Shown one piece after another: positions 36,022 through 45,693 of a DNA stretch of 64,000 nucleotides. The stretch comes from Geodermatophilus amargosae (GTDB lineage Bacteria > Actinomycetota > Actinomycetes > Mycobacteriales > Geodermatophilaceae), in assembly GCF_900116515.1 (NCBI RefSeq), contig NZ_FPBA01000002.1, forward strand, positions 248,001-312,000, in the 5' to 3' direction. Position numbers and translations under genes: made by a program. Under the pieces are notes generated by a model. That model was not told the DNA's origin. It saw only the letters and a list, made by a program, of their open reading frames with translations, and did not search any database. The number at the start of each line of letters is the position of its first letter. Positions within the stretch are counted from its first letter, which is position 1.

Positions 36022-36890
36022 CAGGCGGTGAGGACGTCGACCGCGGCGGCCCGCTCGGCGGCGAGGACCACGTTCTGCAGCAGCATCGCGCGGGTCATCG
36101 GCCCGACGCCGCCGGGGTTGGGCGCCACGTGCCCGGCCACCCCGACGACGTCCGTCGCGACGTCGCCGGCGATCTTCCCGTCCACCCGGCTGACACCGAC
36201 GTCGAGGACCGCGGCGCCCGGCTTGACGACGTCGGCGCTGATCAGGCCCGGGACGCCGGCCGCGGCGACGACGACGTCGGCGGCGCGGAGGTGCGCGGCG
36301 AGGTCGCGGGTCCCGGTGTGGCAGAGGGTCACGGTGGCGTTCTCGGTGCGGCGGGTGAGCAGCAGCCCGAGCGGGCGGCCGACGGTGATCCCGCGGCCGA
36401 CGACGACGACCTCGGCGCCGGCGACCGGGACGTCGTGGCGGCGCAGCAGCTCGACGATGCCGACCGGGGTGCAGGGCAGCGGCCCGTCGACGCCGAGCAC
36501 GAGCCGGCCGAGGTTGACCGGGTGCAGGCCGTCGGCGTCCTTGGCCGGGTCCATCGCCTCGAGGACGGCGTACTCGTCGACCTGGCGAGGCAGCGGCAGC
36601 TGGACGATGTAGCCGGTGCACGCCGGGTCGGCGTTGAGCTCCTCGACGACGGCGAGCACGTCGGCGAGCGTGGCCGTGCCGGGCAGCTCGCGCTGGATGC
36701 TGGCGATGCCGACCTGCGCGCAGTCGGAGTGCTTGGCGTCGACGTACCAGCGGCTGCCCGGGTCGTCACCGACCAGCAGCGTGCCCAGGCCCGGCCGGTG
36801 CCCCGCGGCGGTCAGGGCCGCGACACGGGTGGTGAGCTCCTGGCGGATGGTCGCTGCGGTCGCCTTGCCGTCCAGGATCGTCGCGGGCAC
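36021..36890 (-). CDS. folD: Methylenetetrahydrofolate dehydrogenase/cyclohydrolase
   Basis: 289-residue bifunctional enzyme interconverting 5,10-methylene-, 5,10-methenyl- and 10-formyl-tetrahydrofolate with NADP. The folate-binding lysine region is [10 protein letters not shown], followed by [11 protein letters not shown] and [30 protein letters not shown] is the NADP loop, and [15 protein letters not shown] ends the family signature. Its product feeds PurN and PurH, encoded about 1.5 kb further along the same strand. The start GTG has no strong ribosome site. Confidence 0.94.
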   Translation of the reverse strand: MPATILDGKATAATIRQELTTRVAALTAAGHRPGLGTLLVGDDPGSRWYVDAKHSDCAQVGIASIQRELPGTATLADVLAVVEELNADPACTGYIVQLPLPRQVDEYAVLEAMDPAKDADGLHPVNLGRLVLGVDGPLPCTPVGIVELLRRHDVPVAGAEVVVVGRGITVGRPLGLLLTRRTENATVTLCHTGTRDLAAHLRAADVVVAAAGVPGLISADVVKPGAAVLDVGVSRVDGKIAGDVATDVVGVAGHVAPNPGGVGPMTRAMLLQNVVLAAERAAAVDVLTA

Positions 36891-36982
36891 CCCGACAGTG
36901 TGCCGGAGGCGTCACCGCGCCGGCCGCCGCGGCCCTACGCTCGCGGCAAGGCCCCGCACGGCCGATCCCGCGAGGAGAGCTG

Positions 36983-37591
36983 ATGACCGAGCGCGACCCG
37001 TCCACCCAGCGGTCCGGCGCCGCCGGGCGGGGGCAGACCGAGCCCGGTCTCGACCTCGTGACCGGCTCCTCCGCGGCCGGCGGAGGCGGGTACGGCTCCC
37101 CGGGCGGGTACCCCTCGACGAGGCCGGGCTACTCGAACGAGCCGGTGGCGGTACGCGGGCCGGAGTCGCTGGGCGGGCTGCTGCTCATCCTCGCCGGCAT
37201 CGCCGCGGCGGTCAGCCTGGCGCTGCGCTGGGTGACCGGGAACGGCGACACCGGCTGGCGCCTGGTCCGCCGGGGCTTCGACGAGATCGCCGGCGGGTTC
37301 GGCGGCCTGCTCGACACCGGCTTCTGGCAGCCGCTGGCCGTCGTCCTCGGGGGCGGGGTGCTGTTCCTGCTCGGCATCCTGCTGTGGCTGCCCGCTCGGA
37401 CGCACCGCTTCCTCGGCTTCCTCGCCCTGCTGGTCAGCGGGCTGGCGATCGCCGGGGTGGTCGTGCCCCTCGTCGCGGAGGGCTGGCAGACGTCGGCGTT
37501 CGGCATCGGGTTCTGGTTCGCCTGCGCCGTCGGCGTCCTCGGTCTGCTCGGCTCCCTCAAGGCCCTGCTCACCGGGCGCCGCTACCGGTAG
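36983..37591 (+). CDS. Four-helix membrane protein of unknown function
   Basis: 202 residues. A hydrophilic Gly/Ser/Pro-rich N-terminal region of about 60 residues precedes four membrane helices (about 65-83, 115-135, 144-166 and 172-192). I do not recognise the family. GAGGAG lies 5 nt before the ATG. It is divergent from folD and convergent with the pentapeptide gene, with one base between the stops. Confidence 0.75.
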   Translation: MTERDPSTQRSGAAGRGQTEPGLDLVTGSSAAGGGGYGSPGGYPSTRPGYSNEPVAVRGPESLGGLLLILAGIAAAVSLALRWVTGNGDTGWRLVRRGFDEIAGGFGGLLDTGFWQPLAVVLGGGVLFLLGILLWLPARTHRFLGFLALLVSGLAIAGVVVPLVAEGWQTSAFGIGFWFACAVGVLGLLGSLKALLTGRRYR

Positions 37592-37592
37592 G

Positions 37593-38324
37593 TCAGCCCT
37601 CGACCAGGGCGCCGTACGCGGCGGCGACCTGGACGGCCTGGACGAGGTCGAGCCGGACGCCGGTGAGCTCCAGCGCCCGCCACGGCACCGCCTCGGTGGC
37701 GGCGCCCCGCAGGTCGCTGCCGCGCAGCTTCGTGCCCTGCATGCGGACCCGGTCGAGGTCGGCGCCGGTGAGGTCGCACTCGCGCAGGTCGGTGTCGGTC
37801 AGGTCCGCCTCGCGGAAGCGCTGACCGGACAGGTCGCTGCCCGACAGGTCGACCCCGCGCAGCGACGTCCAGCTCCAGTCGGTGTCGGTGCTGGTCAGCG
37901 GCCGCAGGACGGCACCGGGGAACTGCGAGCCGGTGAGCTTGCAGCCGTCCCAGACGACGTCGATGAGCCGCGCGCGGTCGAACCGGCAGGACAGGAACGC
38001 GCTGCCGGAGTGCCGCGAGCCCCCCATCCGCACGCCGGTGAGGACGCAGGAGTCGAAGACGCAGCGGCGGGTGACGACCTCGGTGAGGTCGGCGTCGTCG
38101 AAGCGGCAGCGGGTGAAGGTGACGCCGTCGAGCTCCGCGCCCCACCAGTCGACGCGGGCGAGGTCGACGTCCTCGACCTCCTCCCCCGGCCCGGGCGGAC
38201 GCAGGTGCGGTCGTGGCCCCGGGGAGGGGCCCGCCGCGAGCTTGCGGGGGGTGGGTGGCACGCGGCCCCCTCGCAGGGGTCCGCTGCGGGCCTGCGAGGG
38301 GCGGGGGGCGAGGGGGTCCTTCAT
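37593..38324 (-). CDS. Pentapeptide-repeat protein
   Basis: Up to 243 residues. From about residue 65 the sequence follows the A(D/N)LXX right-handed-helix pattern, for example LRGVDLSGSDLSGQ, READLTDTDLREC and LTGADLDRVRMQG. Pentapeptide proteins can mimic DNA or act as scaffolds; function here is unknown. The start is doubtful: the ATG encoding MKDPLAPRPSQ lies within hairpin repeat copy B, so the first 20 residues are translated repeat sequence. A GTG at residue 22 is an alternative start, and the folded repeat begins well downstream of either. Confidence 0.75.
   Translation of the reverse strand: MKDPLAPRPSQARSGPLRGGRVPPTPRKLAAGPSPGPRPHLRPPGPGEEVEDVDLARVDWWGAELDGVTFTRCRFDDADLTEVVTRRCVFDSCVLTGVRMGGSRHSGSAFLSCRFDRARLIDVVWDGCKLTGSQFPGAVLRPLTSTDTDWSWTSLRGVDLSGSDLSGQRFREADLTDTDLRECDLTGADLDRVRMQGTKLRGSDLRGAATEAVPWRALELTGVRLDLVQAVQVAAAYGALVEG
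38264..38319 (-). repeat. Conserved-loop hairpin repeat, copy B
   Basis: Outer stem GGCCCCCTCGC with GCGAGGGGGTCC (38264-38274/38308-38319). Inner stem is weaker (CCGC with GCGG). The loop GGGCCTGCGA keeps the family pattern with a purine change at its second base. It lies 6 nt beyond the purN-purH stop on the minus strand and runs into the first codons of the pentapeptide gene. Confidence 0.7.
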
Positions 38325-38325
38325 C

Positions 38326-40479
38326 TCAGTGGGCGAAGTGGCGGGTCCCGGTGAGGTACAGCGGGACGCCGGCCGTGCGCGCCGCGGCGACGACCTCCTC
38401 GTCGCGCACCGAGCCGCCCGGCTGCACCACCGCGCGCACGCCGGCGTCGAGCAGCACCTGCAGGCCGTCGGCGAACGGGAAGAACGCGTCGGAGGCGGCC
38501 ACCGACCCCGCGGCCCGCTCCCCCGCCCGCGTCACCGCGAGGCGGGCGGCGTCGACCCGGTTGACCTGTCCCATCCCGACGCCGACGGTCGCCTTGTCGT
38601 GGGCCAGCAGGATCGCGTTGCTGCGCACCGCGCGTACGCTGCGCCACGCGAAGACGAGGTCGTCGAGGCCGGCGGGGTCCAGCGGCTCCCCGCACGCCAG
38701 CGTCCAGGTGGTCGGGTCGTCGCCGGCGGCGTCGATGCGGTCCGCGGTCTGCACGAGCATCCCGCCGCTGATCGGCCGGAACTCGACGGGGTCGGGCTGC
38801 TCGGCAGGCACCCGCAGCAGCCGGACGTTCTTCTTCGCGGTCAGCGCGGCGAGGGCGTCCTCGGTGAACGACGGCGCCGCGACGACCTCGGTGAACACCC
38901 CGGCCACCTGCTCGGCCATGGCCAGGTCGACCTCGCGGTTGGCGGCGATGACCCCGCCGAAGGCCGAGACCGGGTCGCAGGCGTGCGCCTTGCGGTGGGC
39001 CGAGGCGATGTCGGCGCCGACGGCGATCCCGCACGGGTTGGCGTGCTTGATGATCGCCACGCACGGGTCGCGGTGGTCGTGGGCGGCCCGCCAGGCGGCG
39101 TCGGTGTCGACGTGGTTGTTGTAGGACATCTGCTTGCCGTGCAGCTGCTCGGCGTGCGCCAGGCCCGGCCGCCCGTGCCGGTAGAGCGCCGCGCGCTGGT
39201 GGGGGTTCTCGCCATAGCGCAGCACGTCGGCGCGCTCCCAGCTGCCGCCGGTCCAGGCCGGGAAGCCGGTCTCGTCGTCGGGCGCGAGGACGCTGCCCAT
39301 CCAGGAGGCGACGGCGATGTCGTAGCTCGCGGTGTGCCGGAACGCGGCCACGGCCAGCCGCTGCCGCTCGGCGAGGGTGAAGCCGCCGGCGGTGACCGCG
39401 GCGAGCACGTCGTCGTAGCGGGACGGGTCGACGACGACGGCGACCGACGGGTGGTTCTTCGCTGCGGCCCGCACCATCGCCGGGCCGCCGATGTCGATCT
39501 GCTCCACGCACTCGTCCGGCGTCGCGCCCGAGGCCACCGTCTCGGTGAACGGGTAGAGGTTGACCACCACGAGGTCGAAGGCGGCGATGCCGAGCTCCTC
39601 GAGCTGGCTGACGTGGTCGGCCTTGCGGCGGTCGGCGAGGATGCCGGCGTGCACGGCCGGGTGCAGCGTCTTGACCCGCCCGTCGAGGCACTCGGGGAAG
39701 CCGGTGACCTGCTCGACCGGGGTGACCGGCACGCCGGCGTCGGCGATCCGCCGGGCGGTCGCGCCGGTGCTCACCAGCTCGACGCCGGCGCCGGCCAGCC
39801 CGCGGGCAAGGTCCTCGATCCCTGCCTTGTCGTAGACACCCAGCAGCGCGCGGCGGATCGGGGTGCGGTCGCTCATCGGGGGCTCCTCCGTCGTCCCGGT
39901 GACGAGTCGCGCCACCGTCTCCACCAGGAGCGTGCGCTCCACGGCCTTGATCCGTTCGTGCAGGCGGTCCTCGTCGTCGCCGGGCAGCACCGGCACCTCG
40001 CGCCGGGCGAGCACCGGCCCGGTGTCCACGCCTGCGTCGACCAGGTGCACCGTGCTGCCGGTGACGTCCACGCCCGCGGCCAGCGCGTCGCGGACGGCGT
40101 GCGCGCCGGGGAAGGCCGGCAGCAGGGCGGGGTGGGTGTTGACCAGCCGGCCCTCGTAGCGGGCCAGGACGGCAGGACCGACGATCTTCATGAACCCGGC
40201 GGACACCACCAGGTCGGGCCCGTGCGCGGCGATCGCGTCGGCCAGCGCGACGTCCCAGGCGCCCCGGTCGGGGAAGTCGCGCAGCCGCACGGTGAAGACC
40301 GGCAGGCCGCGGCGGCGGGCGTGCTCCAGGCCGGGGGCCTCGCGGTCCGCGCCGACGGCGACCACCCGCGCCGGGTAGCCGGCGTCGTCGGCGGCCTCGA
40401 GCAGCGCCGCGCACAGCGACCCGGCGCCCGAGAGCAGGACGACGACCCGCGCCCGCGGTGGAGACTCGGGGCCGGGCAC
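38326..40479 (-). CDS. purH: PurN-PurH continuous reading frame (GAR transformylase + AICAR transformylase/IMP cyclohydrolase)
   Basis: One uninterrupted 717-codon frame holds two purine enzymes. Residues 1-195 are PurN, phosphoribosylglycinamide formyltransferase: [10 protein letters not shown] (phosphate loop), [12 protein letters not shown] and [12 protein letters not shown] with its catalytic Asp. From residue 202 ([19 protein letters not shown]) begins PurH, with the IMP cyclohydrolase domain (GGRVKTLHP-type: [14 protein letters not shown]) and then AICAR transformylase (YGENPHQ, KHANPCG). No stop separates them. A strong GGAGGA lies 8 nt before the internal ATG at 39876, so PurH may also be made alone. 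PurN and PurH are separate proteins in most bacteria, including the equivalent mycobacterial genes. Confidence 0.9.
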   Translation of the reverse strand: MPGPESPPRARVVVLLSGAGSLCAALLEAADDAGYPARVVAVGADREAPGLEHARRRGLPVFTVRLRDFPDRGAWDVALADAIAAHGPDLVVSAGFMKIVGPAVLARYEGRLVNTHPALLPAFPGAHAVRDALAAGVDVTGSTVHLVDAGVDTGPVLARREVPVLPGDDEDRLHERIKAVERTLLVETVARLVTGTTEEPPMSDRTPIRRALLGVYDKAGIEDLARGLAGAGVELVSTGATARRIADAGVPVTPVEQVTGFPECLDGRVKTLHPAVHAGILADRRKADHVSQLEELGIAAFDLVVVNLYPFTETVASGATPDECVEQIDIGGPAMVRAAAKNHPSVAVVVDPSRYDDVLAAVTAGGFTLAERQRLAVAAFRHTASYDIAVASWMGSVLAPDDETGFPAWTGGSWERADVLRYGENPHQRAALYRHGRPGLAHAEQLHGKQMSYNNHVDTDAAWRAAHDHRDPCVAIIKHANPCGIAVGADIASAHRKAHACDPVSAFGGVIAANREVDLAMAEQVAGVFTEVVAAPSFTEDALAALTAKKNVRLLRVPAEQPDPVEFRPISGGMLVQTADRIDAAGDDPTTWTLACGEPLDPAGLDDLVFAWRSVRAVRSNAILLAHDKATVGVGMGQVNRVDAARLAVTRAGERAAGSVAASDAFFPFADGLQVLLDAGVRAVVQPGGSVRDEEVVAAARTAGVPLYLTGTRHFAH
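39876..39892 (-). promoter_or_regulatory. Internal ribosome site before the purH ATG
   Basis: On the minus strand GGAGGA is followed by about 8 nt and then ATG at 39876, inside the continuous purN-purH frame. It would allow free PurH to be translated as well as the fusion. Confidence 0.55.
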
Positions 40480-40510
40480 GACCGCGACCCTATCGACGCG
40501 GCACGCGGCC

Positions 40511-41707
40511 TCAGCCGAGGGACCGCCAGCGGGCGGCTGCCGCCCCGACCCCCGCGGCGATGCCGGCCTGCACGGCGACCATCAGGGCGGTGGCCACCGG
40601 CGGGGCGCCGACGTCGGCGAGCGCGCCGTTCCCGAGGGACCCGCCCGCCACCGCGACGAGGACACCGGCGGCGACGCCGAGCAGCAGCCCGGTCAGCACG
40701 CCCCACAGGCCCGCGAGCACCGAGCCGCCGTCGTCGTCGGCCATGCGGCGCCCCAGGACCGCCCCGGCGACCAGGCCGGCCAGCGCCGGGACCGCCTGCG
40801 AGACGAAGGCCAGCAGCGGCACCGCCTGGGTGTCGGGCAGCGCGGCCAGCAGCGGCAGGGCAGGGACCGGCCCCAGGCTGATCCCGTGCACCGAGACGAC
40901 GGTGCCGGCGCCGACCGTGAACCCGGGTCCGGCGGCCACCCCGAGCGCCGCCGCGGCGGCGTTGGGCAGCAGCAGCGCCCCGAGCGCCAGCAGCCCGGCC
41001 GCACCGGCACCCGAGCCGCCCAGGGCGTCCTCCACGGCGGCGTACCCGGCGGTGTCGGAGGCCACCGCGACGGCCACCACCGCACAGCCCAGTCCGACGG
41101 CGGCGAGCAGCCCGGCGAGCACGGCGGGCAGCAGCGGCCGGACCGGCCCGGGCAGCCGGTCCAGCGCGGTCTCGGGCAGGTCGGTCTCGCGCAGCACGCC
41201 CCAGCCGACGGCGACCAGGGCGAGGACGGCCGCGCCGAGGGCGCAGCGGAGCAGGTCGGTGCGCGCACCCGGCCCGTCGACGGCGAGCGCCAGCAGGACG
41301 GCCAGCAGCGCGTGCACCGCGACCCCGGCCGCCACGACGCCCGCGGCCGCGCGGGCGCCGGCCGGCTCGACGAGGCGAGCGACGCCCCGTCCGGCCCGGG
41401 ACAGCCCCCAGGCGACGGCGAGGGTGAGCAGCAGTGGCGCGAGGACCAGCGGACCGGACTCCAGGCGGATGCCGCCGCCGTCGGCGAGCAGCCACAACTG
41501 GCCGCCGACCCGGGCCGCACCTGCGGCCGAGAGGCCGCCGGCCGGGTCGAGCGTCTCCACCACGACGACCGCCAGACCCAGGCCGAGCAGCCCGAGCAGC
41601 GTCACCGCGGCGGTGGCGACGGCGGTGAGGGCGGCCGGGTACCAGTGCCGCCGGGCACCGGGGCCGCGCTGGGCCGGCAGGGGCAGGCGCGCCAGCAGGG
41701 AGACCAC
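40511..41707 (-). CDS. DUF6350 integral membrane protein (PerM-like)
   Basis: 398-residue polytopic protein with about ten hydrophobic segments rich in Ala, Leu and Val. The position directly upstream of purN and downstream of a DUF5336-like gene and sucCD equals that of mycobacterial Rv0955 (PerM), a membrane protein reported to support cell division and persistence; this rests on gene order recalled from memory. Few soluble motifs are visible ([20 protein letters not shown]). The GTG reading VVSLLARLP is used, since earlier codons give low-complexity sequence. The gap to purN is 31 nt, so they may be co-transcribed. Confidence 0.75.
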   Translation of the reverse strand: MVSLLARLPLPAQRGPGARRHWYPAALTAVATAAVTLLGLLGLGLAVVVVETLDPAGGLSAAGAARVGGQLWLLADGGGIRLESGPLVLAPLLLTLAVAWGLSRAGRGVARLVEPAGARAAAGVVAAGVAVHALLAVLLALAVDGPGARTDLLRCALGAAVLALVAVGWGVLRETDLPETALDRLPGPVRPLLPAVLAGLLAAVGLGCAVVAVAVASDTAGYAAVEDALGGSGAGAAGLLALGALLLPNAAAAALGVAAGPGFTVGAGTVVSVHGISLGPVPALPLLAALPDTQAVPLLAFVSQAVPALAGLVAGAVLGRRMADDDGGSVLAGLWGVLTGLLLGVAAGVLVAVAGGSLGNGALADVGAPPVATALMVAVQAGIAAGVGAAAARWRSLG

Positions 41708-41785
41708 GCCCCACTCTCGCAAGCGCGACCGCCGTCTGTCCGCCGCACGCGCCGGGACCTCGCCGGCGCACGGTCCCCGGACGTC

Positions 41786-41821
41786 GACGAGGGCCGGCGG
41801 CAGGTGCCGCCGGCCCTCGTC
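41786..41821 (-). terminator. Strong hairpin after the DUF5336-like gene
   Basis: Arms of 17 perfect base pairs (GACGAGGGCCGGCGGCA) nearly touch, leaving a minimal GG apex. It starts 30 nt beyond the minus-strand stop of the Pro/Gln-rich protein gene. Confidence 0.72.
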
Positions 41822-41850
41822 GGGACGGATGCCCCTCGCGGGGCGGGAGG

Positions 41851-42993
41851 TCAGGGCTGGCCGTGACCGGAGGCGGTGGAGCCGCCGGGCTGGCCGTGCT
41901 GACCGGAGGAATGCTGACCGGAGGAATGCTGCCCGGAGGACTGCTGACCGGGGTCGGTCGCCGGGGACGGGGTGTACGGCTGCCCGTACCCCTGCGGCGC
42001 CTGGCCCTGAGGTGCCGGACCCGGCTGGCCGTACGGACCGGGCTGGCCGTACGGCCAGCCGGGCTGGCCGTACGGGCCGGGCTGGCCGTACGGGCCGGGC
42101 TGGCCGTACGGGCCGGGGCTGGTGGACTGGCCGGGGCTGGTGGACTGGCCGGGGTTCGTGGACCGACCCGGGTGCCCACCCTGGCCGGCGCCGAAGTCCG
42201 GCGCCTGCTGGTTGGCCCACTGGGAGGCACCGGCGAAGGCCCCGGGCAGGGCCGGCTTGTTCCGCATCTCGGGCAGCAGCCGGAGGAGGGCGAACGCCGT
42301 GACGGCCGCGGTCACGAGGAGCGCGAGCAGGCCGACGAGGCTGAACTCCCACTCGAAGGTCTGGATCCAGGCGATCAGCGTGAGCAGCAGTGCCAGTGCG
42401 GCGAGGCCCACGGTGATCCAGCTGCGCGGGAAGCCCAGGCGGACCTCGGTCACCGCCGGCAGGAGCGCCCAGACGGCGGCGGCCAGCAACAGGACGAAGC
42501 TGAAGGTGACCAGGCCGCTGAAGGAGAACCCGCTGACGTTGTAGTCGTCGGAGAAGTAGATCTCGTCGAAGTCGATCCAGGTCAGGAGTGCGAGGACCAG
42601 GTAGGCGATCGCGCCGCCGGCGACGGCGTAGTCGGCGACCTTCAGCCGCTTGAGGTCGAACCCGGCGCCGGCGGGGCGGCCGGGGCCCTGCCCGAACGGC
42701 GACGGAGCGCCGTGGGGCTGGCCGTAGGGGGGCTGCTGACCGTAGGGCTGCTGACCGTAGGGCTGCTGACCGTAGGGCTGCTGACCGTAGGGCTGCTGCG
42801 CTCCGTAGGGCTGGCCGTAGGGCTGCTGACCGGGAGCCGGCTGGCCGTGGGGCTGCTGGCCGTAGGGCGCCTGGCCCTGCGGTGCGCCGTACGGCGGCGG
42901 GGAGGCCGGGGGCTGCTGCCCGTACCCCGGCTGACCGCCCGGGCCCGGCTGCCCGGGGACCCCGGGCTGCTGGGGCGGCTGGCTGGACGTCAT
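41851..42993 (-). CDS. DUF5336-like membrane protein with Pro/Gln/Gly/Tyr-rich tails
   Basis: 380 residues. The N-terminal ~115 residues consist of QQPYGQ-type repeats. About residues 125-270 carry four membrane helices ([74 protein letters not shown]). The C-terminal ~110 residues repeat GQPGPYGQP and SSGQH. The fold and position next to sucD match mycobacterial Rv0954 (34-kDa antigen-like), by gene order recalled from memory. Role unknown; such tails may form flexible or phase-separating regions. AGAGGT precedes the ATG used. Confidence 0.78.
   Translation of the reverse strand: MTSSQPPQQPGVPGQPGPGGQPGYGQQPPASPPPYGAPQGQAPYGQQPHGQPAPGQQPYGQPYGAQQPYGQQPYGQQPYGQQPYGQQPPYGQPHGAPSPFGQGPGRPAGAGFDLKRLKVADYAVAGGAIAYLVLALLTWIDFDEIYFSDDYNVSGFSFSGLVTFSFVLLLAAAVWALLPAVTEVRLGFPRSWITVGLAALALLLTLIAWIQTFEWEFSLVGLLALLVTAAVTAFALLRLLPEMRNKPALPGAFAGASQWANQQAPDFGAGQGGHPGRSTNPGQSTSPGQSTSPGPYGQPGPYGQPGPYGQPGWPYGQPGPYGQPGPAPQGQAPQGYGQPYTPSPATDPGQQSSGQHSSGQHSSGQHGQPGGSTASGHGQP
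42062..42154 (-). repeat. 18-bp tandem repeats in the C-terminal coding region
   Basis: Three near-identical 18-bp units containing GGCTGGCCGTACGGGCC occupy 42062-42115, followed by two copies of CTGGTGGACTGGCCGGGG. They encode the GPYGQP and GQSTSP repeats and are in frame, so changes in copy number would keep the frame. Confidence 0.8.
42733..42792 (-). repeat. Four perfect 15-bp tandem repeats
   Basis: Unit CTGCTGACCGTAGGG repeated four times without change, encoding the N-terminal PYGQQ repeats of the DUF5336-like protein. Perfect identity suggests recent expansion. Confidence 0.88.
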
Positions 42994-43134
42994 CGATCGG
43001 CTACCTCTCGTCACTCCAGGTACGGCATCGCGGATGCTCTCCCCCACCGTGGCCCGGGACAACCGCGCCACGCGCGCGTCTCACCAGCACGGGCGAGATC
43101 GTGACCGCCTCGCAACCGGGCTGCTCGACGCCGC

Positions 43135-43166
43135 TGCCCCGGCCCCCGAGGACGGGGACCGGGGCA
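43135..43166 (-). terminator. Hairpin terminator after sucD
   Basis: Stem of 14 positions (43135-43148/43153-43166) with one mismatch and a 4-nt loop AGGA, about 20 nt beyond the sucD stop. Confidence 0.65.
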
Positions 43167-43186
43167 GCACGACGGCTTGGCCGGCC

Positions 43187-44065
43187 TCAGGAGCCGACGA
43201 TCTCCCGCATGAGACGCGCGGTCTCCGACGGCGTCTTGCCGACCCTGACCCCGGCGGCCTCGAGGGCCTCCTTCTTGGCCTGCGCGGTGCCGGCCGAGCC
43301 GGACACGATCGCGCCGGCGTGGCCCATCGTCTTGCCCTCGGGGGCGGTGAAGCCGGCCACGTAGCCGACGACCGGCTTGGTGACGTTGGCCTTGACGAAG
43401 TCGGCCGCGCGTTCCTCGGCGTCGCCACCGATCTCACCAATCATGACGATGGCCTCGGTCTCCGGGTCGTCCTGGAACGCCTGGAGGGCATCGATGTGCG
43501 TGGTGCCGATGACCGGGTCGCCACCGATGCCGATCGCGGTGGAGAAACCGATGTCCCGGAGCTCGTACATCATCTGGTAGGTCAGCGTGCCCGACTTGCT
43601 GACCAGGCCGATCTTGCCCTGCTTGGTGATGTTGGCCGGGATGATGCCGGCGTTGGAGCGCCCGGGGCTGATCAGGCCGGGGCAGTTCGGGCCGATGATC
43701 CGGGTGGAGCCGCCCTGGGCGTGCGCCCAGAAGTAGGTCGAGTCGTGCACCGGGATGCCCTCGGTGATGACGACGGCGAGCCCGATCTGGGCGTCGACGG
43801 CCTCGATGACCGCGCCCTTGGCGCTGGCCGGCGGCACGAAGATGACGCTGACGTCGGCGCCGGTCTCCTTCATCGCGTCGGACACGCTGCCGAACACCGG
43901 CACGCTGGCGCCGTCGAAGTCGACGTTCTCGCCCGCCTTCTTCGGGTTGACGCCGCCGACGATGGCGGTGCCGGAGGCGAGCATGCGCTGGGTGTGCTTG
44001 CGCCCCTCCGAGCCGGTCATGCCCTGGACGATGACCTTGCTGTTCTCGTTGAGGAAGATCGACAT
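43187..44065 (-). CDS. sucD: Succinyl-CoA ligase alpha subunit
   Basis: 292-residue CoA-binding subunit of succinyl-CoA synthetase, which phosphorylates ADP while cleaving succinyl-CoA. [17 protein letters not shown] and [10 protein letters not shown] form the CoA-binding domain, [13 protein letters not shown] the middle. HAGAIVSG carries the phosphohistidine. It begins 31 nt after the sucC stop, so the subunits are co-transcribed. Confidence 0.95.
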   Translation of the reverse strand: MSIFLNENSKVIVQGMTGSEGRKHTQRMLASGTAIVGGVNPKKAGENVDFDGASVPVFGSVSDAMKETGADVSVIFVPPASAKGAVIEAVDAQIGLAVVITEGIPVHDSTYFWAHAQGGSTRIIGPNCPGLISPGRSNAGIIPANITKQGKIGLVSKSGTLTYQMMYELRDIGFSTAIGIGGDPVIGTTHIDALQAFQDDPETEAIVMIGEIGGDAEERAADFVKANVTKPVVGYVAGFTAPEGKTMGHAGAIVSGSAGTAQAKKEALEAAGVRVGKTPSETARLMREIVGS

Positions 44066-44096
44066 TCTGGTGTCCTGTCGGGAGTCGGGACGGCGA

Positions 44097-45257
44097 TCAG
44101 GCGGCGAGCTCGGCGGCCCGGCGCGCGGCGCCGTCCATCGTGTCCACCACGGTCACCAGCGGGTGGTTGGCCTCGGCGAGGATCCGGCGGCCCTCCTCGA
44201 CGTTGTTGCCGTCGAGCCGGACGACCAGCGGCTTGGTCGCCTCGTCGCCGAGGATGCCCAGCGCGCTGACGATGCCGTTGGCGACGGCGTCGCAGGCGGT
44301 GATCCCGCCGAAGACGTTGACGAAGACGCTCTTGACGGCCGGGTCACCCAGGATGATGTGCAGGCCGTTGGCCATGACCTCGGCGGAGGCGCCACCGCCG
44401 ATGTCGAGGAAGTTGGCCGGCTTGACGCCGCCGAACTCCTCCCCGGCGTAGGCGACGACGTCGAGGGTGCTCATGACCAGACCGGCGCCGTTGCCGATGA
44501 TCCCGACCTCGCCGTCGAGCTTGACGTAGTTGAGGTCCTTCTCCTTGGCCGCGGCCTCGAGCGGGTCGGCGGAGGCGGCGTCCTCGAGCGCGGCGTGCTC
44601 GGGCTGACGGAAGGAGGCGTTCTCGTCGAGGGTCACCTTCGCGTCGAGCGCGAGCACGGTGCCGTCGGGGGCCTTGGCCAGCGGGTTGACCTCGACGAGC
44701 GTGGCGTCCTCCTTGGAGAAGACGTCCCACAGCTGCACGGCGATGGCGATGACCTGGTCGCGGACCTCGGCGGGGAAGCCGGCGGCGTCGACGATCTCGG
44801 CGGCCTTGGCCTCGTCGACGCCCTTGCTGGCGTCGACCGGGATGCGGGCCAGCGCCTCGGGCCGCTCGACGGCGAGCTGCTCGATCTCCATGCCGCCCTC
44901 CTTCGAGGCCATGGCCAGGAAGGTGCGGTTCCCCCGGTCGAGCAGGTAGGAGAAGTAGTACTCCTCGGCGATGTCGCTGGCCTGGGCCACCATCACCTTG
45001 TGGGTGATGTGCCCCTTGATGTCCAGGCCGAGGATGTCCTGGGCGCGCGCCTTGGCCTCCGCGGCGTCGTCGGCGAGCTTGACGCCGCCGGCCTTGCCGC
45101 GGCCGCCGGTCTTCACCTGCGCCTTGACGACGACGGTCTGCCCGATCTCGCGGGCGATCGCCTCGGCCTGGTCGGGTGTCTCGGCCACGCCGCCGGGCAG
45201 CACGGGCACGCCGTGCGAGGCCAGCAGGTCACGCGCCTGGTACTCGAAGAGATCCAC
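44097..45257 (-). CDS. sucC: Succinyl-CoA ligase beta subunit
   Basis: 386-residue ATP-grasp subunit. [18 protein letters not shown] is the typical N terminus, [18 protein letters not shown] the nucleotide region, [20 protein letters not shown] the metal site, and [15 protein letters not shown] the C-terminal interface. The GTG reading VDLFEYQ is chosen; TACGGT lies 8 nt before it, which suggests a leaderless sucCD transcript. A longer start would add the foreign-looking MGRGLRSLF. Confidence 0.93.
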   Translation of the reverse strand: MDLFEYQARDLLASHGVPVLPGGVAETPDQAEAIAREIGQTVVVKAQVKTGGRGKAGGVKLADDAAEAKARAQDILGLDIKGHITHKVMVAQASDIAEEYYFSYLLDRGNRTFLAMASKEGGMEIEQLAVERPEALARIPVDASKGVDEAKAAEIVDAAGFPAEVRDQVIAIAVQLWDVFSKEDATLVEVNPLAKAPDGTVLALDAKVTLDENASFRQPEHAALEDAASADPLEAAAKEKDLNYVKLDGEVGIIGNGAGLVMSTLDVVAYAGEEFGGVKPANFLDIGGGASAEVMANGLHIILGDPAVKSVFVNVFGGITACDAVANGIVSALGILGDEATKPLVVRLDGNNVEEGRRILAEANHPLVTVVDTMDGAARRAAELAA

Positions 45258-45265
45258 GAACAGGG

Positions 45266-45271
45266 ACCGTA
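45266..45271 (-). promoter_or_regulatory. -10 box for leaderless sucC transcript
   Basis: TACGGT on the minus strand, 8 nt before the sucC GTG. Confidence 0.4.
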
Positions 45272-45321
45272 AACCTCGTCCCATCCGGCCGCCGCACCGG
45301 CATCGGGGGCCGTGCCCGGGC

Positions 45322-45693
45322 TCACGGCCCGCCGGCGGCCTCGCGCAGCGCGGCGACGACGTCGTCGGGTGCGGCGCCGTCGGCGAACCCGCGGACGCCC
45401 TGCGGGAGACCGGCGGTCGAGCCCAGGACGAAGGCGGTGACGTCGTCGACGCCGGCGGCGGACAGCCGGTCCAGCACCTCGGCGAGCAGGTCCGGTGGCG
45501 CCCCGGCCACCCCGACCGCGTCGGCGTCCTCCTGGACGACGGTCGCGGCCAGCCGGCCGGCCGAGGTGACCTCGCCGGTCAGGACCACCTCGGCGCCGGA
45601 GTCGCGCAGCGCGCGGGCGAGGGCGACCGCCCGCGGGTCGTGCTGCCCGTCGGGGCCGGCGACGACGACGCGCAGCCGCTCGCCCGCCGTCAC
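45322..45693 (-). CDS. Cobalamin-binding-like domain protein with degenerate B12 motif
   Basis: 123-residue protein resembling the Rossmann-like B12-binding domain of methylmalonyl-CoA mutase: [25 protein letters not shown], then [19 protein letters not shown], then [15 protein letters not shown]. The DxHxxG base-off motif is not intact (DGQHDPR), so cobalamin may not bind in the usual way. It may be a sensory or structural derivative. The GTG start overlaps the stop of the upstream membrane protein. It lies next to sucC, which handles succinyl-CoA, the mutase product, but the link is only suggestive. Confidence 0.62.
   Translation of the reverse strand: MTAGERLRVVVAGPDGQHDPRAVALARALRDSGAEVVLTGEVTSAGRLAATVVQEDADAVGVAGAPPDLLAEVLDRLSAAGVDDVTAFVLGSTAGLPQGVRGFADGAAPDDVVAALREAAGGP

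Noticed and set aside
42062-42792. Regular short repeats that could suggest a CRISPR array
   Set aside because: The repeats are contiguous, in frame and encode Pro/Gln/Tyr-rich tails, with no unique spacers and no cas genes nearby.
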